This document shows, piece by piece, positions 12,263 to 22,496 of a stretch of 64,000 nt of DNA; the first letter of the stretch is position 1; each line of letters starts with the position of its first letter. Made by a program: the position numbers and the translations under genes. The DNA lies in the NCBI GenBank assembly GCA_002104905.1, contig MCFE01000054.1, forward strand, positions 124,001 to 188,000, given 5' to 3'. Below the pieces are notes generated by a model. The model searched no databases. It was not told the origin of the DNA and saw only the letters and a program-made list of their open reading frames with translations. The DNA is from Basidiobolus meristosporus CBS 931.73 (lineage: Eukaryota; Basidiobolomycota; Basidiobolomycetes; Basidiobolales; Basidiobolaceae).

Positions 12263-12794
12263 CTAGTGGTGCCTTACTTCCGCTGTTGTTGCAAGTGTAT
12301 CCTGCGAAAACAGCAAAAATCCGATAAATGCGCCCAGGATTACACTGAGCATCAGAAACCCGTTGAAGGTCATGAAGACCAGCATCAGGCAAAATGATAT
12401 TGAAACCTGAATTGCATACATTGTGGAACGAGCCAGTTGCTCAGTGTACGTTGGCTTTAAACGAATATCGGGTTTCATATCAACAAACAGGTGGGGATTT
12501 CTATTTACTTGATTAACAGTTCCCCTGCGCATCAGTATCTGATGATCCAATACCCGGATGACCAGTCGGACCAACTCGTAAGTCAAGGAGAGGCAGAAAG
12601 TTCCCAGACAAATCGCCAGTACCCCCGTAAGTGTCTGAATTTCCCAGCCACCAAACACTACGCACAAATTCTGATAATCCCAGTTCAGCGTCATCTACCA
12701 TGAGTGAAGTTGTCTAAATTGGGCCGCTGATGATATCGAGTGTAGATGAACATACCTGGCCCATACACGGACTTCTTGAGGAGTGGTGATCCAT
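12263..12794 (-). CDS. Ctr-family copper transporter
   Basis: High-affinity Cu(I) uptake protein of the Ctr family, active as a trimer in the plasma or vacuolar membrane. Two exons, 12794-12756 and 12694-12263, give 156 aa. The 13-residue first exon reads MDHHSSRSPCMGQ and joins MTLNWDY, so the extracellular tail has His-His, a Cys and an MxxM (MGQM) copper motif. Helix 1 follows at VVFGGWEIQTLTGVLAI. Helix 2 carries the essential MxxxM (MLVFM) and helix 3 carries GxxxG (GAFIG). The length is typical of short fungal and animal Ctr proteins. The stop at 12263 (ending VRHH) might be bypassed by a splice at GTAAGG, which would change the last few residues. The intron is about 61 nt. Confidence 0.9.
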
Positions 12795-14389
12795 GAGTGT
12801 TCTATCCCAGGATATTGATTTCACGTGGATGCGTCGATGTACGGCTAAGGAGGCGCAATGTGGCGGGGGATACACAAGCTGTAGCTCTTGGCTAAGAGAA
12901 GGCAGGCGCCTGACAAGATGGGTCCTCGTAAAATAGATTATTCCTGAGCACTGAGCTTTTTTATCTAGAAGATTCCAACTCGTTCGAAACCTCGCGTGTA
13001 CCAGACTGACAACGTTTGGTGAGAGCCATAATTTCCGGACTGACGGAGATTAAATTGACTGTCAGTGAAGAACTGCAACAATAGAATGTATGAGACTGGA
13101 CACTGGTTCACTCAAGGTTAAGTAGCTAGAAGGTGGGGATTAAGGGGTTGAGTATACGATGGGTTTTATTTGCGCAGCCTAGTCCAAAACACCAATCACC
13201 ATCCATGAGAGCAGTTCGTCAAGCATTCCTTATCACTTCGTGAGATGATAAGCTCAATATGACAAGTTGTGAAGCCACCCGGACCCTAGGAATGGCTGGG
13301 GATCCCAAGCGCTGTGTCTAATGTCAAGAAAGGCATTCTCCCATAATCAGCTTTGGCGTTCAGACTAATCGCACACTGATATCGTACTGGATCAATCCCA
13401 TTCAGTCATGCCTTGTGATGACCGGTATTTAGATGAGTGTAGGTGATTGATCTGTAAAACGGCCCTGATCCCATTCTTTCCCGGTACCTTGGAAGTTCGC
13501 TGGCATGACTGGATTCCTCCTAACGTGAAAAAAGCTACATAATCTTTGGCAGCATACTTAGCCTATGGCCAGATTACAATATAGCCATCTTCTTGGCAGT
13601 AACAGTATACGAGAAGTATTGAGGCACAGCTAAACGTTTCCGATGCCCATGAGGAGTAATCCGACTAATTTTATCCAGCACAGACTCTCATTAGATCAAG
13701 CCATCTCCTTCAAACCATCAATTGATGCGAGGACCTATTTCGACGCCCTTGGGCGAATTTGTGGGAGCAGCTGGCGCTTACCTCCGATCAAATGTGTTCC
13801 CCATGTGGCAAACCAAGCCCATTGATACGAAGCTGATTGATGGCTGATGAATCTATATATAGTGCATCTTCGGTACAAACACGTCAAGCGGATAGTTACA
13901 ACGTCGTTATTGGTGGGTTCGAGAAAAGCAATGAAAAGGATCCCATCCACAATTGGCGGGTTACACTGATAATGCTCACACCACCGTAGATTTAGTTTAT
14001 TTTCCGCAAATCCATATTTTGGCACACTCCCCGTCATGTCCGTCATTGCATTTCCCAACTCGATTTTATATATACATGCTATATATACACTGATCGTTGT
14101 CATGGGTGATTGGCTTATGATTGAATTTAAATTAAATGATGGAAATAGCAAATGACTATTTCCATTTATGACATCATCTCGATGAAAGCCATCCTTTTTA
14201 AGGCATAGACAGCTTTCACTGCTCCTGCAATTCTTCGTCTCAGTAACTCTGCAAACTCACTTGGCGGATCTTAATTTTCGAGGTTCCTTTCCACACATCG
14301 GTGTTTGTACGCTTTCAATAGCCCGTTTCTATTACATAGCCCCTTCAACTCATTTCTTGTACGATATACTGGCATACCAGAACAGTACA
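12795..14389. other. Divergent intergenic region, no gene recognised
   Basis: Lies between the divergently oriented Ctr (-) and SLY41-like (+) genes and should hold both promoters. An open frame of 138 codons on the minus strand (13735-14151) has no recognisable family and is probably chance. I saw no clear copper-response element. Confidence 0.45.
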
Positions 14390-15709
14390 ATGTATCTGGC
14401 GAGTAAAACCATAAGCGCGCTCCCGACTGTCACTGCTGACGGCCTTGTTGGGACTAATGAGAAGGGCGGATTTTTCAATTTGAAACATCGCTATTCGAAG
14501 AAACTCAACTCAGCACCCGGGTTTTCCAAGGACCTCCTCTCCAAAGGGTCCCAGGAGGTGAAGGGGTTTATGGCCCGTATCGAAATCTCCTCCAGCATCA
14601 TCTTTTGCCTTTACTGTCTACTGTGGTATTCTACCTCCTCCATCACCAATAACATTGGCAAGACCATTTTGACGCACTTTTCCTACCCCGTCACACTTAC
14701 ATTTGTCCAGTTCGGGCTGGTAGCTGTGCTTGCCTTCGTAATTGGGCATGTGTTTGGCCTCACTACGATTCAGGCTCCCACCAGGGATATCCTTCTGCCC
14801 ACCCTGCCTATCAGCTTGTTTGCGATTGGAGGCCATGTATTCTCCAGTGTTGCTCTTTCGCAGGTCCCGGTCAGTTTCGTCCACACCGTCAAGGTACGCT
14901 CCTTTGCAGTGCTCCACATTGCTTTACCACACACTAAATGTTAGTTCCCAATATAGGCTTTAGCTCCTTTGTTTACTGTGATGCTTCACAAATTTATATA
15001 CAACACCGAATATCCAAGCGGCGTCTACGTCTCTTTGCTCCCTCTTACATTGGGAGTGATGCTAGCTTTTACTTTCCAGATGACTGTGTCATTTACCGGC
15101 TTCGCTTATGCGCTTATATCTTGTATAATTTTCGTTGTGCAAAACATGTTCTCCAAAAGAGTCCTTTCAAAAGACCGGAAGAAGCTGGACAAACTGAATA
15201 TCCTGTTTTACTCCTCTCTTTGCTCATTCACGCTGATGCTCCCGCTCTGGTTCTATTCCGAAGGGTTTCATCTTCTTTTCAGTGAGCATTCGATCACACT
15301 TTCTTCGATCTCCACTAGTCAACTACTGCTTGACTACTTCTTGAATGGGCTCTCTCATTTTGCGCAGATCATGTCTTCCTTTACCGTTCTCTCGCTAACA
15401 ACTACCGTCACGTATTCCATCGCCAGTTTATTCAAGCGAGTGTTTGTAATTGTTACTGCCATCATATGGTTCCGCCAATCGGTTAGTTTCATGCAGGTTG
15501 TTGGATTTGCCTTGACTTTCTATGGGCTCTACCTCTACGACCAATCCAAAACACGAAAGAACCTCGAGGCTCCGCTAACGGATCCCAAGCGTGGGGAGAT
15601 TCTACCGACGTTTGCCAACGACAAAGATGGCTCCAAGGTCACCACTTGGTGGCAAATTCAGCCCCAGGATCTCAAGTCGCATCGCCAATATCACAGTAAA
15701 CCTGAGTAA
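14390..15709 (+). CDS. SLY41: SLY41-like triose-phosphate/nucleotide-sugar transporter
   Basis: Multi-pass ER/Golgi transporter of the TPT (drug/metabolite) superfamily, close to yeast Sly41, which suppresses loss of the Rab GTPase Ypt1. Two exons, 14390-14893 and 14957-15709, join in phase to give 418 aa. The first encodes a hydrophilic head, then helices beginning SSSIIFCLYCLLWYSTSSITN, a TPT-type start with the NN/K signature. The join ...FVHTVKALAPLFTV is the family's conserved loop and supports the intron. Exon 2 carries SFTGFAYALISCIIFVVQNMFSKR, typical of Sly41, and a hydrophilic C-tail. I chose MYLASK as the start because upstream in-frame sequence is not protein-like. The transported substrate cannot be told from sequence. 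Confidence 0.9.
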
Positions 15710-15990
15710 ATGTCTGGGATGCTGGTTCCAAACTGGATATATCCAACTCAGCCTTGTAGGGTAATTGGGTTGTTCGCGTTCACATTTTCGCTATTCTTGA
15801 TCTCTTTTGTGCTCAATGTAGCTATACGCCTGTATATTGGTGACGTCTTTTTAACCGTATTACTACCCTTTTTGCTGCATTTTTATTGTTTAAAACCTAT
15901 CAACACGGTTGTAACCATGAATCGCCTATCAATATATATATTCACTATTCACTGTGTTGCTGAACCCAGATATGTAATAAAGCTTAAACT
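15710..15990. other. 3' flank of SLY41-like gene
   Basis: Contains the presumed 3' untranslated region, then passes into LTR-derived DNA near 15995. No gene is seen. Confidence 0.4.
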
Positions 15991-15994
15991 TTGA

Positions 15995-16196
15995 AATTCT
16001 AATTACACCTAAATAGTCTATTAGCTTATCACTGAGATCATAGTATATGAATCTTGGAATATCTTGGTAAAATACTCCAGGTAAATTGTGTAAAAGTATA
16101 ATTACCTCTCCTACATTTAATAAATCATCATGTGAAAACCACATAATCAACTTGTTCTCCCAATCACTCCCAATGTCTCCAAGATTCTTATAACAG
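15995..16196 (+). repeat. Copia LTR remnant with internal deletion
   Basis: The left part matches the start of the LTR in + orientation (TTACACCTAAATA, then the CACTGAGATCAT region). The right part matches its end (AACCACATAATCAAC, then TCTCCAAGATTCTTATAACA). The middle third is missing. Highly diverged. Confidence 0.65.
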
Positions 16197-16253
16197 CTTC
16201 TACATGATAAAGAAGCTGGGTTGCATATGGGGCTTCTTGTACCCCATATTAAT

Positions 16254-16601
16254 ACTTGTAAAAATTTGTAATTCCACTTCAATATTCACCTAAGTTAGTT
16301 ACTTAGATCATTATCCACAAATCTTGGTGAGTGCTGACCAAGTTCCTTGTTGGGATTTAATTAGATTATTTTCACCAAAGTATCAGGTACCCAGAACATG
16401 AAAATTCTAAGAGCTGTCTAAGCGGCCCCAAACTTTGCACATATGCTCTTGGAGGCTTTCTGAGCATATTATACATGTTCATTGTGCCAAACTAGGTAAA
16501 AGTATAAAAACTACTCTTACATCCAATAAATTGTCAAGTGATAGCCACATAATCTACTTCTTCTCCCAATCACTTGCAATATCTCCAAGATTCTTGCAAC
16601 A
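16254..16601 (+). repeat. Decayed 5' LTR of dead copia copy
   Basis: Full-length but heavily mutated LTR, in the opposite orientation to the intact element. It is recognisable by TCACCTAAGTTAGTTACTTAGATC near the start and ATATCTCCAAGATTCTTGCAACA at the end. A decayed primer-binding region and gag follow directly, so this is a 5' LTR, not a solo one. Confidence 0.8.
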
Positions 16602-17020
16602 GGCTATAGTCCACAAGCTGTTGCTCTCTGCAATCTCTATTACTGCTATTACTGGAATATTTCTTTGCTGAAAAGTTGGATGGATCTAACTACCATGTGT
16701 GGAAGGTGAAGATGAAGATGCTGCTGCAAGATTGAGGCCTTTGGAATATTGCCATTGGAAAAGAATGCCCTCTTAAAAACATAGGTTAGGAAGCCTCAAA
16801 ATATTGGAAGAAAGAATAAAGTGCTTTCAACTGCATTTGCTGTAATGATAAAGACAAATTGCTGATTCAATGCTCAAGAGCAAAAATGGCAAAAAATACC
16901 TGGAATGCATTAGAAGACATCTACCAGTCATGTTCAGCTGCTGACAAGATGTATCTTAGACAAAAACTCTTTACCACAAAGATGCTGCTAGGAGAAGAAA
17001 TGAAAAATCTAATTAGCCAC
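16602..17020 (+). pseudogene. Copia gag pseudogene, truncated
   Basis: Directly follows the decayed LTR on the + strand. It translates to a degraded version of the gag at 20861-22142, with KLDGSNYHVWKVKMKMLLQ, then LLIQCSRAKMAKNTWNALED and SCSAADKMYLRQKLFTTKML. At least three in-frame stops interrupt it (for example after MLLQD). Homology ends near 17020, where a different decayed repeat begins. No pol or 3' LTR remains. Confidence 0.88.
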
Positions 17021-17030
17021 CACTATGAAA

Positions 17031-17155
17031 AATAATTGTAATGATCCTGTCAAAAGGCCATCACAAAATTGTAGTCCCATGGCTAAGAGGTAATGATCCT
17101 ATCAGGACACCATGCAATGAGCACTAAAAAAAATGCACCCAGATTTCAGAGCTAC
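17031..17155 (+). repeat. Inverted-repeat arm A (partner at 23125-23250)
   Basis: About 120 bases align, by eye at roughly three quarters identity, with the reverse complement of 23125-23250. Shared blocks include AATAATTGTAATGATC, CAAAAGGCCATCACAAA, CTAAGAGGTA, GACACCATG and CCCAGATTTCA. The two arms flank the copia nest and may be terminal repeats of an older element. Confidence 0.65.
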
Positions 17156-17239
17156 ACTCCAGTGAGGTAGATGCATATGCAGAGAAAGCCAATTTGCCAA
17201 CCACAGCCTCCACATCCTCCATTGTTGACAGAGTGTAGA

Positions 17240-17453
17240 TCCTGCTGACAGACAAAGCTACAACATCACAAACTCAAAAGGTAAGCACCATGCCTTCTGT
17301 GGAATTTTGGAACATTAATAGGCACACCAAGAGGTTGCAGCACTTCTTCAAGAGCAGTGCTCAAGAAAACACACTTGAATATTGCAAGGAGTTCTTGCAA
17401 AGACTAGAAGATGAGGTGCTAGACCTTGCAGTGCTGGCTGAAGACCAGAACAT
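17240..17453 (+). pseudogene. Unrecognised ORF, left half, split by copia insertion
   Basis: An open frame (MPSVEFWNINRHTKRLQH onwards, ending AEDQN) stops at the copia target site. The same frame resumes beyond the element at 22502 (REPVKEQWHK onwards) and runs to the next LTR at 22635. The continuity shows that the copia element landed in a reading frame. Helical, charged composition; I do not recognise the family. A related fragment lies at 9036-9098, so this is probably a multicopy mobile-element gene rather than a host gene. Confidence 0.6.
17449..17453 (+). repeat. Target-site duplication AACAT (left) of copia element
   Basis: The five bases AACAT immediately precede the left LTR, and identical bases follow the right LTR at 22497-22501. 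Ty1/copia integrases generate 5-base duplications, so the element is one integration event with intact ends. Confidence 0.93.
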
Positions 17454-17803
17454 TGTTGTAAGAGTCTTGGAGATATTGGAAGTGATTGGGAGAACAAGTA
17501 GATTATGTGGTTTTCACTTAATGATTTATTGAATGTAAAAGTGGTATTTATACTTTTACATGGTCTTGGCATTACAAACACGTAGAATAGGTTAAGGAAG
17601 GTCCCAAGAACATGTGTGCAAAGTTTGGGGCTGTTTGGACAACTTTGAGAATTTTCATGTTCTGGGTACCTGGTATTTTGGTGAAAAGATTCTAAGTAAA
17701 TCCCGACAAGGAATTTGGTCAGTATTCTCTAGGATTTGAAGGTGGTGATCTAAGTGACTAAGTTAGGTGAATATTTAGGTGGAAAATACGAATTTTTACA
17801 ACA
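17454..17803 (-). repeat. 3' LTR of copia element
   Basis: 350 bases bounded by TGTTG and CAACA in the + direction. Comparing by eye with 22147-22496 gives three mismatches. It lies immediately after the polypurine tract of the element, which marks it as the 3' LTR. Confidence 0.95.
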
Positions 17804-17812
17804 CTCCCACTC
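17804..17812 (-). other. Polypurine tract of copia element
   Basis: Minus-strand sequence GAGTGGGAG abuts the 3' LTR and lies just after the pol stop codon (17815-17817). This is the expected place for the plus-strand DNA primer. Confidence 0.85.
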
Positions 17813-17814
17813 AG

Positions 17815-20509
17815 CTAAATGTTCATACTGACTAGTCCTAATTTTGACCTAAGATATTCAAACTTGTCTCTAGCTAATGGTTTGGTAAATATGTCTGCAA
17901 TCATTTCATCTGTAGGACAGTAAACTAAGCTAACTAAGTTATTCTCTATAGCTTCACGTACGAAATGATGTCTAATATCTATGTGCTTGGTTCTAGCATG
18001 AAAAGTTGGATTTCTACCTAATTGTATACATCCTTGATTATCTTGAAATAAAGTAATAGGCGTTTTTTGACATAGGCCTAAATCTGCAAAGAGCTTTCTT
18101 AACCACATTGCTTCTTTTGTAGCTTCACAGGCTGCCATATACTCTGCCTCTGTAGTAGAAAGTGCTACGGTTGGTTGCTTTCTTGAATTCCATGAAATTG
18201 CTCCTTTACAGTAAAGAAAGGTGTATCCTGTGGTGGATCTTCTGTCTTCCAAATTTTGTCCCCAATCAGCATCAGAGTATCCCACAAGATCCTGTTCTGA
18301 ATCCTTATAAGTGTATCTTAAGCAGATATCAGCAGTTCCTTTTAGGTATCTAAAAATCCGCTTAACTGCTGCAATATGATCAGATCCATAATTCTGATTA
18401 TGTTGGCTGACAACTCCCACTGAATATGAGATATCTGGACGTGTTCCAAGCATGATATACATCAGACTGCCGACCATAGATTGATAAGGAAAGTCAGGGC
18501 TTTCAGATGGCACCAAGCTCTCTTGATTTGGTTGAGTTTTGACCAAGTTAAGGTTTGTCTCCATTGGGGTAGCTGCCGGTTTACAGTCTTCCATTTTGTA
18601 CTTCTTTAGTATATCTTGAATATACTTGGATTGGCTTAGGGTAATAGTCTGGGTACTTCTGTCTATGGAGAACTTAATCCCTAAGTAGTAACTAAGTTCT
18701 CCTAGATCGGACATCTTGAACTCCTTAGATAGGCTGGATTTAGTCTCTTCCAATGTTTCTAGGTTATTGGCGGCTATAATAAGATCATCCACATATAGAG
18801 CTAATAGAACTGGATTTGCCCTATCTGGCTTATAGTATATACTATAGTCAGCATTACTCCTTTTGAAACTCAAAGATTCCAAATAAGAATCTATCTTGCA
18901 ATTCCAGGCTCTCGGTGATTGTTTGAGACCATATAGTGACTTTTTAAGCTTGCAGACCAAATGGGGGTTATCTTGGTCAACAAACCCATCAGGCTGGTCC
19001 ATATACACGTCCTCATCAAGTTCTCCATTCAAAAATGCAGTTTTTACATCCATTTGATGAATAAAAAACTTATATTTGGCTGCAATAGCCAATATTAATC
19101 TGATGGAATTAAACTTGGCTACCGGTGCAAAGGTCTCAGTATAGTCAAGTCCTTTTGTTTGAGAGTATCCTTTGGCTACAAGTCTTGCTTTGTATCTTTC
19201 AATTGTACCATCAGCCTTGTACTTTGTCTTGAAGACCCATCTGCATCCAATTGATTTTCGGTTGATTGGTAATTTGACTAAGTCCCAAGTTTGATTTTCC
19301 ATCAGGGCCTGATATTCCTCAGTCATTGCAGATCTCCAAAACTTTGTCTGAGGGCTATTTAGGGCCTCTTTTACAGTCTGGGGTTCATCAACATGGACTG
19401 AATAGGCATAGGCTAAGTTTGTACCCTCATTGATATAGTAATTTGGGCTATTTCTTGTCCGATTGGATCTCCGGGCATTTGATACTGGAATGATCACTTC
19501 TGGGATATTCCTGGGCACTGATTCTGGCTGAACCACGGTTGTAGAGTCCTCTGGAGTGAAAAAATTTTCATTGTTTTGCTCTGATTCAATCCTGACAATT
19601 GGTGGACTTGAGATCAAATTTTCGTCATCATCTGATGTCATTTTTTGTGAAAATTTTGAATTTTCATCAAACAACACATCCCTGGACTTGATCAGCTTCT
19701 TTGCTTCGGTATTGTAGAGTCTGTATGCCTTACTCTCATTGCAGTAGCCCAAAAATATGCATTTTACACTTTTTGGCTCAAATTTTGACTGATTTCCGGC
19801 CAGTTTTTTGGCATATGCTGTACACCCAAATATTCTTAGATGTTCTGCACTTGGTCTGTATCCATACCATGCTTCAAATGGAGTAGAATCACGAAGTATT
19901 CTGTTATAACTCCTATTTTTAAGATATACAGCAGTGGCAACTGATTCCGCCCAAAAATCATAGGATAATTTTTGATCATGGATCATAGATCTTGCCATAT
20001 CAATTATTGATCTATTAGCTCGTTCTGCTACTCCATTTTGCTGTGGGGAGTATGGTACAGTAGTCTCTTGCTTTATCCCATGAATTTTGCAGAAGTGGAT
20101 GAAGAGTTTTGAGGTATATTCTCCACCATTGTCAGAGCGTATTTTCTTGATTTTTTCACCAGTTTCTCTCTCCACCATGGCTTTAAACTCCCTGAGCTTA
20201 GACAGAGCTTCTTCCTTTCTCTCCATGAAGTAGACCCATGTGTATCTTGTATAATCATCAATAAAAGTGATTAAATACTTCATCCCGCCTAAGGATAAAT
20301 TTTGCATAGGTCCACACAGATCTGAGTGAATTAGATCTAATTTTTTCTTAGTTTTGATTAACCCAGAGCTCTTGAACGGTTGTCTGGCTTGTTTCCCATA
20401 TATGCAGGCTTCACAGTGCTCCAAATTAGCTGGGGGATCAATTTTCACTCCAGAAATTAGCTGATCTTTGATCATTTTACGCAAATAATCAAAATTGATG
20501 TGTCCAAAT
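17815..20509 (-). CDS. Copia pol, downstream part: integrase, reverse transcriptase, RNase H
   Basis: About 890 codons open from the nested LTR to the stop at 17815. In order: the end of the pre-integrase zinc-binding region; the integrase catalytic core (DLIHSDLCGP, DDYTRYTWVYF, DNGGEYTS, QQNGVAERANR); a linker; reverse transcriptase of the RVT_2 type (WVFKTKYKADG, ARLVAKGYSQ, FAPVAKFNSIR, QMDVKTAFLNG, active site YVDD); and RNase H (YSDADWGQNLEDRRSTTGY, then STTEAEYMA). All catalytic motifs appear intact, with no internal stop. The natural start lies upstream in gag, so the first Met here is not a genuine initiator. The frame is cut from gag by the nested LTR at 20510. Confidence 0.95.
20505..20509 (+). 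repeat. Target-site duplication CAAAT of nested solo LTR
   Basis: CAAAT at 20505-20509 is repeated at 20861-20865, directly flanking the nested LTR. This proves insertion by integrase followed by LTR-LTR recombination, rather than a rearrangement. Confidence 0.93.
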
Positions 20510-20860
20510 TGTTGTAAGAGTCTTGGAGATATTGGAAGTGATTTTGGAGAACAAGTAGATTATGTGGTTTTCACTTAATGATTTATTGAATGTAAAAGTA
20601 GTATTTATACTTTTACATGGTCTTGGCATTACAAACACGTAGAATAGGTTAAGGAAGGTCCCAAGAACATGTGTGCAAAGTTTGGGGCTGTTTGGACAAC
20701 TTTGAGAATTTTCATGTTCTGGGTACCTGGTATTTTGGTGAAAATATTCTAAGTAAATCCCAACAAGGAATTTGGTCAGTATTATCTAGGATTTGAAGGT
20801 GATGATCTAAGTGACTAAGTTAGGTGAATATTTAGGTGTAAAATACGAATTTTTACAACA
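20510..20860 (-). repeat. Nested solo LTR inside copia pol
   Basis: 351 bases of the same LTR family, with intact TGTTG/CAACA ends and a 5-base duplication. It differs from the flanking LTRs at more positions than they differ from each other, including a one-base insertion near 20543, so it derives from a different family member. It disrupts the conserved HRRFGH segment of the pre-integrase domain and so inactivates the host element. Confidence 0.95.
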
Positions 20861-22142
20861 CAAATCTCCTGTGCCAAAGCATTGGTGTTTCTTCATTTAA
20901 GTTACTTATATTGGCTTCCAGATATGATGGAATATAAGTCAACTTGTATAGGTTCTGATCTCTGATGCCCGAAGCAATATGAGCACCATTTTGATCAGTG
21001 ATCCTGCATCCAGAATTGTCAAAACTGAAACTGAGTCCTTCTGCTGTGGCCTTGCTTACAGAGAGTAGGTTCTTGGCTATTTCTAGTACATAGAGTACTT
21101 CTTTAAAGGTCAGTGTATGGCTTCCTTCACTGCTTCTAAGGTTTACTTGGATAGTTCCTTCTCCCACTGCATCAAGTGTTCTATCGTCACCCATGAAAAC
21201 CTTCTTAATTGGGATTTCTTGATATTGGGTAAAAAGTTCTTTTTGGTGTGTAAAGTGTTGAGAAGCTCCAGAGTCAATATACCACGTCTGAGAATCCTTG
21301 TTTGTGGTCATATTTAGTGCAGATATGAATAGTCTATCTTCAGCTGTTGCAGCATTTCCATATTCAGGCTTTTTTTGCTGATAATCTCTCTTTTTGAAAC
21401 ACCGGTCTGATGTGTGTCCTTTCCTTTTGCAGTAGTTGCAAAATAGGTTGCTGTTGCCTTTGTAGGGTCTTGGGTACCTCCTTTGTTGGTTATCATTGCT
21501 TATTAAAGCATTTTCTTCTTCCTTCTTATTGGCGCTTGATTTTCTTAATTCTTCATCCAGGAGCCTTCCATATACGTAATTTAAGGTCAAATCTTCAGTT
21601 CTGGACTCTAGGGCTGATACAAGGCCCTGAAACTCGTCTGTCAGGCTATTCAGGATGGTAACTATCACATCCTCATCAGTAGTTGGTACGCCCACAGATT
21701 CCATCTCATCTACCAGCAGGGTAATTCTGTTAATTAGATTTTTCATTTCTTCTCCTGGCAGCATCTTTGTAGTAAAGAATTTTCTTCTCAGATACATTTT
21801 CTTGGCAGCTGAACATGACTGGTAGGTGTCTTCTAATGCTTTCCAGGCATTCTTTGCCGTTTTTGCTCTTGAGCATTGAATCAGCAATTTGTCCTTGACA
21901 TTAAGGCAAATGCAGTTAAAGGCACTTTGTTCTTTCTTCTGGTACTTCAAGGCTTCCTCTCCCACGTTTTTAGGAGGGCATTCTTCTCCCATGACAATAT
22001 CCCAAAGGCCTCTTTCTTGTAGCAGCATCTTCATCTTCACCTTCCACACTTGGTAGTTAGATCCATCCAACTTTTCAGCAGAGGGAAAAATTCCAGTAAT
22101 AGCAGTAGTAGACATTGCAGAGAGTGACAGCTTGGGGCTCAT
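20861..22142 (-). CDS. Copia gag and protease, upstream part of gag-pol
   Basis: About 420 codons. Gag begins at the ATG within the primer-binding site (22142-22140), MSPKLSLSAMSTT, followed by the UBN2-type copia Gag core (KLDGSNYQVWKVKMKML, LIQCSRAKTAKNAWKALED). A CCHC nucleocapsid knuckle reads CNYCKRKGHTSDRC. The aspartic protease site is WYIDSGASQHFT. The segment ends at PMLWHRRF, the start of the pre-integrase zinc site, where the solo LTR is inserted. The reading frame also stays open upstream through the 5' LTR, but that part is unlikely to be Gag. Gag and pol were one frame before the nested insertion, as in many plant and fungal copia elements. Confidence 0.93.
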
Positions 22143-22146
22143 AACC
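22135..22146 (-). other. Primer-binding site, complementary to initiator-tRNA anticodon arm
   Basis: Immediately inside the 5' LTR the minus strand reads GGTTATGAGCCC. This is complementary to the anticodon stem-loop region GGGCUCAUAACC of yeast-type initiator tRNA-Met, not to a tRNA 3' CCA end. Drosophila copia and yeast Ty5 prime from an initiator-tRNA half-molecule in this way. The ATG inside this site is also the best gag start codon. Confidence 0.85.
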
Positions 22147-22496
22147 TGTTGTAAGAGTCTTGGAGATATTGGAAGTGATTGGGAGAACAAGTAGATTATG
22201 TGGTTTTCACTTAATGATTTATTGAATGTAAAAGTGGTATTTATACTTTTACCTGGTCTTGGCATTACAAACACGTAGAATAGGTTAAGGAAGGTCCCAA
22301 GAACATGTGTGCAAAGTTTGGGGCTGTTTGGACAACTTTGAGAATTTTCATGTTCTGGGTACCTGGTATTTTGGTGAAAATATTCTAGGTAAATCCCGAC
22401 AAGGAATTTGGTCAGTATTCTCTAGGATTTGAAGGTGGTGATCTAAGTGACTAAGTTAGGTGAATATTTAGGTGGAAAATACGAATTTTTACAACA
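22147..22496 (-). repeat. 5' LTR of copia element
   Basis: 350 bases, near-identical to 17454-17803, bordered inside by the primer-binding site and outside by the target duplication AACAT (22497-22501). One frame on the coding strand is open for more than 40 codons and runs into gag. Confidence 0.95.

Larger units (their letters stand above)
17454..22496 (-). mobile_element. Ty1/copia LTR retrotransposon, nearly intact, split by a nested LTR
   Basis: Complete element on the minus strand, 5043 bases, or 4687 once the nested LTR and its duplication are discounted. It has two 350-base LTRs with TGTTG...CAACA ends, a 5-base target duplication (AACAT), a primer-binding site, a gag-pol frame in the order gag, protease, integrase, reverse transcriptase, RNase H (the copia order), and a polypurine tract. 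The LTRs differ at only three positions by eye, so insertion is recent. The only lesion I see is a solo LTR of the same family inserted in the pre-integrase region (20510-20860); the frame is otherwise continuous across that point. Confidence 0.95.

Noticed and set aside
13735-14151. 138-codon minus-strand frame between Ctr and SLY41-like genes
   Set aside because: Composition is not protein-like, no domain is seen, and it occupies a divergent promoter region.
17590-17610. TTCCTTAAC on the coding strand of the LTR, resembling a U12 branch site
   Set aside because: There is no partner U12 donor at a suitable distance and no coding context, so it is taken as coincidence.
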